A stretch of DNA of 64,000 bases, from contig CAMGYJ010000010.1 of NCBI GenBank assembly GCA_946122785.1, positions 31,103,608 to 31,167,607 on the forward strand, read 5' to 3'. The position numbers and the translations under genes were made by a program. Shown here piece by piece: positions 22,440-33,739 of the stretch; positions within the stretch are counted from its first letter, which is position 1; each line of letters opens with the position of its first letter. Source of the stretch: Linum tenue. Lineage: Eukaryota > Streptophyta > Magnoliopsida > Malpighiales > Linaceae. Below the pieces are notes generated by a model. It made no database searches. It saw only the letters and a list, made by a program, of their open reading frames with translations, and had not been told where the DNA came from.

Positions 22440-23287
22440 TGCTTCTTTGGTACAAACATCCATCCATCAACGATCTACAAAACCCAGAAGCATAGAAGTC
22501 ATTCAAAGGAAATGAAATTGAGGGCTTTCCCGTGATTCTAAAGAGCCGAGACATGGATACAACTCAACTTAGCAAAGCATACACGGTAACCTAGAATGCC
22601 TCTAGCTCAATTCTTGCGAGATCGGTGAAAGGGAAAAACAGAACATTTGAGTATGAGAACGCTAAACCACATAGAAACTCATCTTTCAATTAAGTGAAGA
22701 AAAGTTAAAAGAGGAAAGGATCAAATACCCTCACAGAATTCTATCCTCGAACTATAAAATGAGTACTTTAGGGTGAACATAATGTGACAATTAAACGTCA
22801 AAGCAACGAACTAAACAGCCTCACAAAATCCCAACTATGTTGGCCAAGACTTGCCTCGGTAGCTTGCATATTTTAGGTGTTATTTCCCACCGAAATTCAC
22901 ATATGATGTGCATATGTGCACACTGACTTGTGCTCTAATATCATCTTTGATGATTTCCTTCGAGACCTGCAAATAAAATTTCAGGTATAGCATAAACTAT
23001 CCCTGAGTAGAGAGACCACAAAGAACCTAAGGAATAAAAGAGCACTAGTCATGCAAGAGGAGGATTCACACCTCGACAACAACATCGGTGCAATCAACCA
23101 TGCTTCCGTTCTTGCTGGCAACACAACTAAAATCCAACCTCCTTCCTCTGTTATTGTTGCCTCTGGTGATGAGTAGAGAGAATTCTGATTGATTCAAAGG
23201 TACACCGATCTTCCTACAATTGAAAAAGCAAGAGAGAACAAAATGGTCATTTATACGACAACAATATAAAAAAGCATAAGAAAGCAA
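22440..23287 (-). other. Other exon-like segments inside the hAT element
   Basis: Three minus-strand segments have splice-like borders. One at about 23071-23217 reads KIGVPLNQSEFSLLITRG..., with an AG acceptor and GT donor. One near 22965 begins VSKEIIKDDIRAQVSVH. One near 22475 reads VDGWMFVPKKQTSVEVLP and then a stop. I do not recognise the parent gene or genes. They could be one captured multi-exon fragment. Confidence 0.35.
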
Positions 23288-23546
23288 GAGAATGAGTGAC
23301 CTATCAGGCGAGGCAAATGGAAATCCACACCAGGATGGTGCGATTCACCAAGGCACGACTAACCAAATAAAACATATGATCATAGTTAGCAACAAAGCTT
23401 ATATAAACTGTAGCAATACTGGTGGAAGCAAATTCGTCCAAAGTTGAGCTCAGTCCTATAAGAAGATATAGCAAGTACGGAGATATATAAATAAATAAAT
23501 AAATAAAAATACTTGAGTTTCTAAATTCGGATGCTGCCATACGAAC

Positions 23547-23690
23547 CTTGTAGAAACCGAGAGATGGAAAGTAGAAGAAATCCCCAATTTGGTCATTGAA
23601 TTTAAGAAAGTAAGTGAAGTTCTTCCCAGGTAAGAGTGGACAATTGGACTCTATCTTCCCATGAGTTCCTCCTCTGCAGATTCCTGTTCC
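23547..23690 (-). pseudogene. Captured exon of an SKU5-like multicopper oxidase
   Basis: The minus strand encodes SNCPLLPGKNFTYFLKF followed by DQIGDFFYFPSLGFYK, then a GT donor. This matches the first cupredoxin domain of the plant SKU5/SKS (monocopper oxidase-like) family, where the consensus is NCPIPPGKNFTY...DQIGSFFYFPS (family knowledge). Only this piece was recognised. Members are cell-wall or GPI-anchored proteins of about 550-600 residues, so this cannot be functional. It sits inside the hAT element. Confidence 0.65.
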
Positions 23691-25458
23691 TAATAAATCA
23701 GAGGACTTTGTAAGATTACTAAATTGCAGGACGTGGGATTCAAATAATAGGAATTAAGAAAACATCATTATTTTTATATATGGCAGGCCATGCAAAATGA
23801 TAGGTATCCCGTCTTCTACCCTTCTTCTTCGTCGATCTCTCTATGTTTGTATGTGTGTTGTATCTCTTCTTCAAAGACGTCGCATTTAAACGTGAAGACC
23901 AAAGACCCTAGAATTATTGGGATACATCAAAACCCAAAAGCTTCAAGTAGGAAAGTAAATCTACTGATCCGTCCCTGATATCTTTATCGACCATGTACTG
24001 CTTTTTCTTTCTTTTTAAATCTAGTTTAAGACAATACTATTTCATCATCGGCGGCAGCGGCCGCTTCTATATATTTCATCCGACAGTTGGATATCATTAG
24101 TTCATACTATCTGCAGCTATACCAACCAACGGCGCAAACCCGAAACCCTCTTGAATTAAAGAAAGAATATAGATTATTACCCGAAAGTGGAGAAGTCGCC
24201 CAATTCAATCCATCATCCGCGCGATGGGTTCGGTATGAAGGGGGTCGTCACGGTCAAGACAGTGGTGCTTCGATTCTCAAACCCCCCTTTCTATTCCGAT
24301 TCTCTGCCTTTACATCTCCAGCCCTAGCTCTATGGACAGGCTCCAGGGATTGGTGAAGGAGAAATTGAGTGGAGTGGCCAAAAACAAAGGAATCGTATAG
24401 GAGGTGGGATGAATTTGAAAGAGTTTATACCAGAGGAGAGAATTCTTCTCTTAATCCATGGGGAATGAGGTGGGGCATCTACAAACCATAGACGATGGCG
24501 TGTTTGAGCAGCTATGAAGAGGTCTCATCTGTGGTGGCGTGTTTAAGCAACTATGAAGATTTTGAAACTTGGAAAAGCATACCGACGTGATGAGAGGATG
24601 AAGACGATTGAATCGGTGGCTTGTGATTGTGGATTACAGGGTGAGGCCGTGAAGGGATGGTGGCGTGATCAGCAGTGACATGGAAGGTGTTTTGGGGGAG
24701 GGTCGGGCAATGGTTTTGTGGAAGCTGCGTGGTTAAAGGACAGAACGACTGAAATGGTGACCTGTGCCTGCGGACTTTGGGGTAAGGTTGGCTGGGGTAG
24801 GTGTACGGTAGGCATGGTTGGCTAAGCGAGACAGGGAAGGCGTCACCGGTTTGAGAGACGGGGCAATAACTTTGTCTTGGCTGCTAGAAAGTTTAGATCT
24901 CATTTTGTAGCAAATGACAAAATATGAAACAGTAGCAGAAACTTGAGCCAATAAAGCGTACCCACCTTTCATATTTTAAAGAATGTTTTTCATCACACTA
25001 CAACTCATATCTTGCTATAATTTTAAGATACTGATACTTATAAACATATTAATTTTATCCACAATTTGACAACAAAACCCTAAAACTAAACACGACTCAG
25101 ATTCAACTTCGCAAAAAATAGACCATGCTTCCATCAAGCTTCAATCTGACGACGTTGAGCCACGATCCAGCCTCGTCCTCCTCCGCTGGCCTCGCACTCC
25201 TCCGTCAGCCTCGTCCTCTCTGTCGGCCTTGTCCTTGTTCGTCGGCCACGACCACACTCGCCCTCCTATGTCCGGTCCTCGTCCTCCTCCATTTCAGCCG
25301 CTGGCTGCTACAACTTCCCCTGAAGGTAAGCTTGAACTTGCTGCCATATACAACAATTGAACTTTTCAATTGTTAATTCCAATTGTTAAGCAGCAGTAGC
25401 CAGTAGGTTAATATGTTTATAAGTATCAGACAATTGAACTTTTCATTTTGAATTTGAT

Positions 25459-26277
25459 GATTGAAGTGTTAGCAATTACGAATGAGTTGTCACTAGCATT
25501 GCAAAGGAGAGATCAAGACATTGTAAATGCTATGAAACTTGTTCGTGTGGGAAAAACTAGATTACAAGAGATGAGAGATTGAGGATGGGAGTCTCTACTT
25601 GAGGATGTTTCTTGTTTTGCACTAAGGAATCTATTCACGTTTTTGGCATGGATGATGAGTATGTTCTTCCAGGACGGTCAAGGCGCAAGGCTCCACAGAT
25701 CACAAACTTGCATCACTATCAGGTTGAATTGTATTACTCTGTTCTTGATATGCAGCTGCAAGAGTTGAACAACCGTTTTGATGAGGTGAATACTAGGTTG
25801 TTGACTTGTATGGCTTCTCTTAGCCCGGAGAATGAGTTTGCTGCTTTTGACAGGGAGAAGCTGGTTAGTCTTACTCGATTTTATCCTACAGAGTTTGGTC
25901 ATCTTTCTGACTCTTTTCTTCTAAGGGACTTTGAGAATTACTATCATTTTGTGAAGAATGATGAGTTATTCCATGGATTAAAAGGAATTGATGAATTGTG
26001 TCAGCTGATGGTGAAGACAAAAGTGAATCTATCATATTCATGGGTATATTTGCTTCTCAAAGTTGTATTGACTTTACCGGTTGCAACTGCAAGTGTTGAA
26101 AGAGCCTTTTCAGCTTTGAGTTACATCAGGAACAAGCTTCGGAATCGACTAGGCGATCAGTTTGTGAATGATTGTCTCGTAGGATATATTGAAAGAGATT
26201 TGCTGAATACTGTAGACACGGAGTGTATTTTAGAATATTTTCAGAATATGAAAACACAACGTGGAAATTTGTTGTAA
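25459..26277 (+). pseudogene. hAT transposase C-terminal half, decayed
   Basis: The frame begins around LAITNELSLALQRRDQD and includes an in-frame TGA (in ATGAGAGATTGAGG near 25570). A frame change follows near 25612, after which it is open to the stop at 26277. The end holds the hAT dimerisation motif LPVATASVERAFSALSYIRN and NRLGDQFVNDCL, of the group annotated as zinc finger MYM-type 1-like. The N-terminal zinc finger and most of the catalytic region are missing. It would not encode an active enzyme. Confidence 0.85.
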
Positions 26278-26417
26278 CTTGTATTAACCAAATATTTGTG
26301 TTGTTGAATATTATTCGGATACTTTTCTTATTTAAGAATTATTTTATTTTATTTTTAATTTTATTTTGAAAGCGGACACCCCTACTCAAAATTCCTGGGT
26401 CCGCCACTGTCCTCTAG

Positions 26418-27434
26418 TCTTGTTCCTCGCATTGGATGGAACTCCCTCGCTCGTATGCTTGAGCATCCGTAAGGTTCAAATGTTTGATGAATTCTAGGGG
26501 ACGACGACGACAATGATGGTGGTTGCACTTCTTGCGGCGGCGAGGCTTTAATCGCCTCTTGAACTTCCATCTTGAGGCTCTTCCATCGACCCCAATTATT
26601 GGAGTGTTGGACTTTGCAACTTGATCATCGGCGAGCACCAAAACTCCTTCCATAGCACATCTAGAACTTGGACCAAATAGGAACAGCCATGAGAGCCCTC
26701 CACCATCGCCCTCATCTTGGTCCAAAGATAGAGCATGCCATACGCACAATTGGAGGGACCAATATTAGCTGCAGCAAAACAACATCACCATCATCACCAA
26801 TATGCTTGGTTTGCCACTTCGACCCAACCAGTAGACCTTCAGCTCTAGTCCGCAACTCTTGCGGCTTCCATCCCGGGTTCTTTTCAACCGGTGGCTTGCA
26901 TAGTAATGGCGGCCCTTGGAACGGCCCCAAAACTCCCCTGCCGCCCACAACGATCTCGTCCCCCTTAGATTGAGCGCTGATATCAATCTCCTCCTTCTCG
27001 CAGCTTCCGAGTCGATAGGTGCCTCGTCGAGGTGGTGACCACCGCGGCACACTGTTTCCTTCCCATCACTTCTAGATCATTGGGTGAGAGCCTCCCATAG
27101 ATGATAGTCACCATTGCGCATTATTTCCTTCCCGTCGATCTGATCTTCATCTCCCCCACCACCCTGATTTCATTGGAGTTAATGTGGGCCACGTCGTCGT
27201 CGCTTCCTGTCGATGACGTTCATGGACTTGGGTTTGGCGGTATACTCCTCCAACAATTTTTCCTGCGGAATCTGATGGTTGGGCGAAGAACGACGACGAA
27301 AAAATTGCCATACCATTCTTGTTCCTCTAGAATCTCAGATACTCTTGTTCTTCTATCATATCATGGATAAACTTATAAGAACTCGCCATCTCTCGAATCC
27401 CAATGCTGCGAAGCAACCAAGATCTTATACCAAT
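26418..27434 (-). other. LTR-retrotransposon interior with tRNA-Met-type primer site
   Basis: The minus strand starts with the primer site (27421-27432, TGGTATAAGATC) and continues for 1 kb of fairly GC-rich DNA. Overlapping open frames at 26414-26749 and 26712-27050 are Arg/Pro-rich and show no domain I recognise. They might be a worn gag. Confidence 0.45.
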
Positions 27435-27830
27435 TGATGGCAACCCATTTCCCACGAGTCAAGGGTTGCTTGTAACTCCCAAACGAGAGACGACGTTGGT
27501 GTCGAAAACCTTTATTGTTTATTACTTTGATAAATCAGACTAATGCTATAATTACAATATATAGACAATTAAACCTAATACGTAACCCTACTAACCTAGC
27601 TGAACCCTCCTAACTCCCCTAGGTCTGTTGGCCACAACACAAAGAACTACTTGGCCCATGCTGACCCAACATAGACTAATTATCCCTTAACTCTTAGCCT
27701 ATGCACTAATCGTTCTACTAACCTACTAACTACGCAAATAACTAAGTAGCCCACATAATACGTAACCCATAACAATGAACAAAACATACTAACCCAAAAT
27801 ACATAATGTACTAACACAAAAGCCCAAACA
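27435..27830 (-). repeat. LTR (5' LTR of the minus-strand element), right end lost
   Basis: It matches 20679-21078 and ends at CCCAAACA, where a (TA)n run and MITE A2 take over. The last 25 bases expected from the partner LTR are not found beyond the MITEs. Confidence 0.72.
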
Positions 27831-27851
27831 TATATATATATATATATATAT

Positions 27852-28256
27852 GGTGCATTCCACGATACCACGGGTGAAATCCGGGGTACCGCATACCTTG
27901 AGTATGAAAACGGTATCTAGAACTCGAATTAGCATGATTTTTGGGTCTGATACTATACCCTAACCCTTAATGAGTGAACCCTAGGTCCTAATTATCTAAA
28001 TAATAATCTATAAACACTAAGATAGTGCATTCCTCTTTGTGCCTATATTTGGACGAATCATAATCGTTGATTATTGTTTCTAATCAAATTGATCTTGGAG
28101 TATAAGATTGGGAGAATTAAGACCTAGATTTTGATCTTTAAGGGTTAGAGTATAGTATCATGTCCGAAAGATCGGTCAATTCAAGGTCTAGATAGTGTTT
28201 TCATACTCAAGGTATGCGGTACCCCGGATTTTACCCAGGGTACCGTAGAACTCGCC
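27852..28256 (+). mobile_element. MITE A, copy 2
   Basis: This 405-bp copy has the A-type ends (GGTGCATTCCACG...GTAGAACTCGCC) between (TA)n runs. Its subtype marks (GAAAACGGTATCTAGAACTC and TTTGGGTCTGATAC) are shared only with copy 4 at 47460, which makes the two the closest pair. Confidence 0.88.
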
Positions 28257-28274
28257 ATATATATATATATATAT

Positions 28275-28682
28275 GGTGGTTACTTCAGCGCACTCTTTTT
28301 TTTTGTGCATTCAATACACCCAACTCTAAAAGTGACGATAATACATCGAGTGTTGAAATTTAATTGGTGGCATTAATCTAACATGATGATATAACATAGA
28401 ATCACAACTAATCAATCAATTATCCTAACCAACCTTCAATTTTGAATCCAAACTCAAAACCCCAAATTCTACACCTAAACCCTACCCCTAAATCCCTATA
28501 TCATAAATCCTTACAATAAAAGTAAATCTTCAATGATTTTTTAAAAACTTCATGTGTTTCTTATTCATAATATCATAAGCAACAATCGATACCGTTTTAA
28601 CAAGAATCACATGCTCCGAATGATGATTATGAGGCGAGTGCATTGAATGCACTAAAAGAGTGGGTTCACGGAAAACACCACC
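28275..28682 (+). mobile_element. MITE B, copy 1
   Basis: This 408-bp element starts GGTGGTTACTTCAGCGCACTC and ends GGAAAACACCACC. The ends are imperfect inverted repeats sharing ACTCTTTT.GTGCATTCAAT. It lies between (TA)n runs and is not related in sequence to MITE A beyond the GGTG tip. Non-coding. Confidence 0.85.
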
Positions 28683-28694
28683 ATATATATATAG

Positions 28695-29060
28695 GGTGCC
28701 TTCTACGGTACTCCGGGTAAAATCCGGGGTACCGCATACCCAGGGTGATCTTCACCGTACGTTTGATCTCAACGGCTCTAGATTTTTCGTCATTAAATCA
28801 CTTATTAATTATAACCATAATTACCAAAACCCTCTTACAAGATATAAATGTTTGCAATTTAGTCTAATTAATTGGTTTGGGTGGGTGAAGTGATTTTTTG
28901 GATTGATCTATTGATTCAATTAACCAACCCCAATACCCAACCAAACCCACGTCCCTAGAGAACTAAAGGACACCCTCAATCCACAGACCATCCCTAATTC
29001 CCTCTTCTTCTTCTTCCTCTTCCTTCTTCGTCCCGACTGTCCCGCCCAGATCATCTCTAT
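28695..29060 (+). repeat. Segment C, inverted partner of 47030-47412
   Basis: It starts with the A-type terminus (GGTGCCTTCTACGGTACTCC) but diverges after GCATACCCAGGGTGATC into about 300 bases not found in MITE A. The whole segment reappears inverted at 47030-47412 with few changes and one gap of about 20 bases near 29050. The shared end, GCCCAGATCATC, is part of the PEX11A-like pseudogene at the other locus. Confidence 0.82.
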
Positions 29061-30662
29061 CAATCCCATCTCGACCCTTCAAACTCCATCTCTCCCACTC
29101 CCTATCTCTCAAACCCACTACCCACCTCCATTTGCCTTCTTTTATCCCCTTCGTAGCCCAGACTTCCGATTGGGCGCAGCAGGATGAGCAGAACACTACA
29201 GCCATCATTGCTGACTCGGAACAGGAAGAAGAAGGTGAGGATTCGGCCATGCGGTAGTCAAAGGCACAACCATGTTTGTCCATCAGTCTCAATTTCAATC
29301 GGTACATATTGATGACTCTGTTTTAATTTTACTGAATCTTCTTTTTGGGTTTTGGGTTTTGCAGGGAGGGGCTTGTTTCATGCGCATATAGAAGCTGAGA
29401 GATCGGTTCGAGGGGAATCAAATTATCGATCTTCAGCAGGTTTCTCTACTGTTTACCCCCTTTCTGTTTACTTTCCTTCTCGATTGTGATTATTTGAATT
29501 TCGAGTGATTAGCTTGTTGCAGAGTGATTCTGCGCAATCAGGGGATGTTTCTGGGTTTCTTATGGGGGCTTGTATGATGAATAAAGGCGGAATTTTTTAG
29601 GTTTTAGCTCTCTGAGCTACCTGTGGTTAATTGGTTGGGGGTGGAGAAGAAAGAGTTGATGTCCTATTCTGGTGAAAGTTTTGATCTTTTTCACGTAATT
29701 TCCTTATGTGGTTAATATATTCAAGCTTAGGTGACTTGCAATTTGTTTCAATTAGGAACTTTTATTTGGTTCAGGATTTTGGTTGGGAAGAATCTGGAAT
29801 TGACAGTTTGAGTTCCATCTTCACAGAGTAGTGATAGACATTGCAGACTTGTGTTTTTCAGTATTGTGAGGTTTCGATTTGTCGGTTGAACCAACCACTT
29901 TGGGGGGTTTGAGGATATGATTGAGAATTATGACATACAGCGTTGCATAATTTCCCTGGTTCAGTGGATATGAGATTGCTGAGTCATAGGCGTTACATTT
30001 TGGGAACTGAAATTTGTCTCAGCTAGATGAAATATCATGCTTTGGTTAACATAGGAATATGATTGAATTGGCTGGAACCAGATATCTTCAAGTCATCCCC
30101 TTATTATTTACTAGTGTCCAGACTTGTGCCTGAAGTTGTGTGAATTAAGAGTTCTTATCTTACATGACTGGTCCAATATTTAGGAAATATAAACTTAGAA
30201 GATATTTGGAATTCATTATACCTTCTTGTTATTCTCTTAGGGTACTCAACCGGTGTCATCGGGTCCCTTTTATATTGATTATGGACTGTGAATGCAGGCT
30301 GCAGCTTATATCTGGAATTCATTATACCTTCTTGTTATTCTCTTAGGGTACTCAACCGGTGTCATCGGGTCCTTTTATATTGATTATGGACTGTGAATGC
30401 AGCTTATAAGCAAGACGTATGGATTTATATATCCAAGCTCTAATTGTCATTTAGCTCTGATTCTCTTGTTTGTGAATGTCAGATGCCTGTCTTTCTTGCA
30501 GTGTAGTTATACATCACTTAGACTAGCCAATGGCGTTAACGTGTCCCACGTTTCCGCCAGCCTTTGTTCATTTTCTTGTAGCACTTTGTGTATTATCCGA
30601 GTCATGTTGAATCAGTCATCTTAATATATCTGACATGGTCATTGGATATTGCAGAAGTGAAA
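29061..30662 (+). other. Probable 5' UTR exon and leader intron of the A20 gene
   Basis: A likely leader exon ends at GATCTTCAGCAG|GTTTCTC near 29440. The acceptor TATTGCAG at 30647-30654 precedes the ATG by 8 bases. Plant SAP genes commonly have such a leader intron. Within it, 30207-30408 is a tandem duplication. No other gene is seen. Confidence 0.45.
30207..30408 (+). repeat. Tandem duplication, period 106, in the leader intron
   Basis: TGGAATTCATTATACCTTC through TGAATGCAGCTTAT occurs twice, with a small indel near the junction and one base difference in a T/C run. Few differences suggest a recent event. Confidence 0.88.
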
Positions 30663-31085
30663 ATGGACCATGACGAGACAGGCTGCCAAGCTCCGCCAGA
30701 CCATCCCATACTGTGCGTCAACAACTGCGGCTTTTTCGGAAGCGCTGCAACAATGAACATGTGCTCGAAGTGCCACAAGGATATCCTGCTAAAAGAGGAG
30801 CAATCCAAGCTTGCTGCATCATCAGCAGCGAGTATCATGAACGGAACATCAATCACCACCCTTGGAAAGGAACCTGTTGTTGCTCCTGCTCCTGCCCCGA
30901 TCATCAATGTACAAGTCAGTTTGCAAGAGCCAACACCCATCTCGGTGCAGCCATCTTCTGCTCCAGGTGTGGCAGAGAGCAACGAAGAGAAACCAAAGGA
31001 GGTGGGGCCCAACAGATGCAACACCTGCAATACGCAATCGCGAAACAACCCGGGGACTAGCAGGCGTCATCTCCCCAAGCTATAG
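30663..31085 (+). pseudogene. Stress-associated protein with A20 finger, AN1 finger lost
   Basis: The frame gives 140 residues. The A20 zinc finger is complete (Cys18, Cys22, Cys34, Cys37; CX3CX11CX2C), and the linker through EEKPKEVGPNRCNTC matches plant SAP proteins up to the first two AN1 cysteines. The next bases resemble the AIAK...NP end of a normal SAP, but in another frame, so about 120 bases of the AN1 finger appear deleted out of frame. The remaining 20 residues are unrelated. Normal members have about 170 residues, and act in stress responses through ubiquitin binding. An A20-only protein could still be made, but decay is more likely. Confidence 0.8.
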
Positions 31086-31665
31086 TGAATGGTTTTCTGC
31101 ACAAGTTATGTTCCATTGACTGATGAAATAGTTCAGGTGAATGTCTCGCGGGGGCACTCTATGTAGAGATCTGTTGTCCGAGACTGTAACGATGTTAGGT
31201 TTCCTTGAATTTGTGTGGATATAGTTGTTATGTCAGCTCTTTGTATGTCCACATTGCATTTGGGATCTGGCAGGAAACCCGAACATTGGTTTAGACACAA
31301 TTACTTGATCCGTAACATGATGGAAACCTCTGTACTGTTTCACTCAATATGTCCAGGGGCTCATAAGTGTGATATAATAAAACATTGTTCCCAGGATTGT
31401 ATCCCGAAAGGAAGTCAAGTATAGATATAGTTTACTTCCACTGTTGTCAAAAGCAATCAAGTCACATCTATTAATACTAATTTGTTCAAAGTACCATGAC
31501 TAATCTAAATTCATATTTTACATCAAGCACCCCTCAAAAAGATACTAAACTTACAAAAGATATTAGTGTTCACATATCCATTACGCTTACAGAACACGAG
31601 AGATTACAGATAGGTTGACCATTAATAACATTAATCTGATCATATTAATAATACCCAATTGCTAC
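31086..31665. other. 3' region between convergent genes
   Basis: No gene. This is the 3' UTR of the A20 gene and the convergent 3' end of the minus-strand gene. AATAAA-like signals occur near 31374. Confidence 0.4.
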
Positions 31666-32327
31666 TTAGTTATCTAAAGGCAGGAACAACTTAACCAAGA
31701 ATAGATCAAAATAATTGCCCACGTTGTTCCAAGGACCGATTGTGACCATGGCTGCATATGACTTGTCACCAATCAAGTTGAGAAGTGTAACATAGTCGGC
31801 ATTGTCAATCTCAGAAGGACTGACTACAGAAGAAATGATTCTCCGTAAGTATGATGATGGGAACACGACCTCAACATCACAAATGTCATCTTCAATGGTC
31901 AAGTGAATCAAGTATACTCTCGATGCATCACACCAAGATCTCCTCAGCTCTGTTACAACGCCAGAGAAAATGTACGAAGTGCCCTGATATAATGCAAAAG
32001 ATGATGATTTGCAAAAAAATAAACAAATCAGATGCAAATCAATCACAGAAGAGATAGAGAATGATAGATAACAAACATCTTATCTTACTCACTTGATCAT
32101 CACCATCCAATTGCTTTGGGATTAGATCTAGAGTTTCAACGGTCTCAGACAATGACACGGCATTTTGATAAGTTAGATTCGTAACAAAATCATCTCCAAG
32201 GGTAAAAAACCTATAATTTAGATTATTAGCAATTGTATTAAGTAGTTATGAGAACACAAGAATATGGTTTATTATTAGTTGGTTGGGAAACCATTACTTA
32301 CGGGTTCCATTCAGGTATGTTGTCCAT
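31666..32327 (-). CDS. Small unrecognised protein, three exons, 153 residues
   Basis: The CDS is complement join(31666-31983, 32093-32210, 32302-32327). The start is ATG at 32325-32327 (MDNIPEWNP). Donors GTAAGT and GTGAGT and two AG acceptors keep one frame throughout. The second half (SGVVTELRRSWCDASRVYLIHLTIEDD, then VEVVFPSSYLRRII) alternates strands and turns as in an OB-fold nucleic-acid-binding domain. I do not recognise the family and the OB assignment is a guess. An upstream A/T-rich intron with another acceptor near 32383 suggests a leader exon. Confidence 0.6.
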
Positions 32328-32747
32328 CTCAAATATATGTCACACTGATTTCCTTCTGCTCAACCTCTATTTTTGGAAGTATCTGCACTTTTAAAATCAT
32401 AAAAACAAACTATGTTAGTTGTTGTTTGGGACCACAGTGCATATTACTTTTGCAATGTTGAATTAATAACCAATTCGTATTTCAATTGCAAAAAACCAAA
32501 GAGACTCTTATCGACTATATCAAAAGAGGATATTGTTCCGACACTAATCAAATAATCATGTACAAATGAAGAGAAGACACATCATGGCCAGGGCAAAATC
32601 AAAATAAAAGGGTGTTCGGAAGTATAAATACTTATGCAGACAGCAAACATGTGGTACAACTACAACTGGCACACGCAGCGATGGGAAACCTCCAGATGGG
32701 ATGGAAAAATCGTTTCCAGTAGAGTTGTGCAACCTATCAGTGCAAAC

Positions 32748-32868
32748 GCAAAATTGAGCCTGCTTTGTAATACAAAGCTCAAACAAAATCCAGCACACAG
32801 CTAAAGAACGCAAAATTGAGCCTGCTTTGTAATACAAAGCTCAAACAAAATCCAGCACACAGCTAAAG
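32748..32868. repeat. Perfect tandem duplication, period 61
   Basis: CGCAAAATTGAGCCTGCTTT through CAGCACACAGCTAAAG occurs twice with no difference seen by eye. Confidence 0.92.
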
Positions 32869-33035
32869 ACGTCTGCAACAACTAAGAAGAACTAATCATG
32901 TCCCTTATTTAAATACATGAAACCACATTGTATCAGAAGCATGGAAACTAACGCACCTGTGGACTGGAGCTTCTCAGAGGCCTGATAAACCTTCGCTGCT
33001 GTTGATGAGAGGAAAGAATAAAAATGTGAGATGCT

Positions 33036-33325
33036 GGCAAAATATTGAGAATCAACTCTTGGGGATTAGAATATTGTCGGCCAGGCACATAGGAGGACAG
33101 CCAAACCCGACCATGCAATGAACCAGTCTCCGATTGATGTCTTCGCCGGGAACTGAACACGGGCGCCGAACGGAAGAGGAAGCGGCAAAATCTTGAGAAT
33201 CAAGTCTTGGGGATGCGAATAGTGTCGGTCAGGCAGATAGGAGGACAGCCAAACCCGACCATGCAATGAACCAGTCTCCGATTGATGTGTTCGCCGGTAA
33301 CTGAACAGAGGCGCCGAAGGGAAGA
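33036..33325. repeat. Tandem duplication, period 148
   Basis: Two copies start GGCAAAATATTGAGAATC and GGCAAAATCTTGAGAATC at 33036 and 33184. Each carries GAGGACAGCCAAACCCGACC and CCAGTCTCCGATTGATG. They differ at about a dozen positions, so this one is older than its neighbours. Confidence 0.87.
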
Positions 33326-33739
33326 GGAAGATGAGGCGGAAACGTTTTGTTTTGTGTTTGATAGACTGTATTTCGATGGTTTTAAGTGAATGTGTGTTCT
33401 GGCCGGCCAAACCCAACTAATGGGCCTCACCCAAACCCGGCCCAGCCTTACAACTAGCCGGCCAACGGGGAGAACGCGCCTGCTGCACTGTTGGGCCTCT
33501 TCGGTGGTCGTAATATTGGTTGTTTCTGATCACAAGCCCTCAACTGCAAAAAGAGTTCTTCAATTCTTCTACTCGTCGGGCCCTAATTAGACAGAACTCT
33601 AGGCCGACTTCGATGGATTGGGTTAGTGTTATTGGCTGAAGATTTCTACGCCTTTATATATGGTGCCCAATTAGACATTTACAAAAAAATTACAACCTCT
33701 AAGGCAATAAAATATGGACATAGAATTATATAATTGATA

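Larger units (their letters stand above)
21248..26409 (+). mobile_element. hAT transposon with captured host sequence
   Basis: The left end CAGGGGCGAACCCAGG and the inverted right end CAGTGGCGGACCCAGG form the TIRs. The 8-bp target duplication is perfect: TCCTCTAG at 21240-21247 and 26410-26417. A decayed transposase lies at 25459-26277. The 3.3 kb between 21780 and 25120 is not transposase-like and holds exon-like segments on the minus strand, as in Pack-type elements. A second left end at 21590 results from the local duplication. Confidence 0.88.
20679..27830 (-). mobile_element. LTR retrotransposon, coding-poor, interrupted by hAT and MITEs
   Basis: Direct repeats of about 0.4 kb (20679-21103 and 27435-27830) flank the unit. 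On the minus strand the right copy is followed, two bases in, by TGGTATAAGATC, close to the initiator tRNA-Met site TGGTATCAGAGC. The left copy is preceded by a GAGGGGGAAGG purine tract. That fixes orientation as minus. The right LTR lacks its last 25 bases because MITEs replace them. Outside the inserted hAT only about 1.2 kb of internal DNA remains (21104-21239 and 26418-27420), with no recognised gag or pol. Confidence 0.75.

Noticed and set aside
26414..27052. Arg/Pro-rich minus-strand frames as retrotransposon gag
   Set aside because: No gag, zinc-knuckle or protease motif could be seen, so only mentioned as possible.
28963..29307. 114-codon minus-strand frame with a Glu run
   Set aside because: The Glu run is the reverse of a TTC-rich leader. 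It overlaps the duplicated segment C and has no domain.
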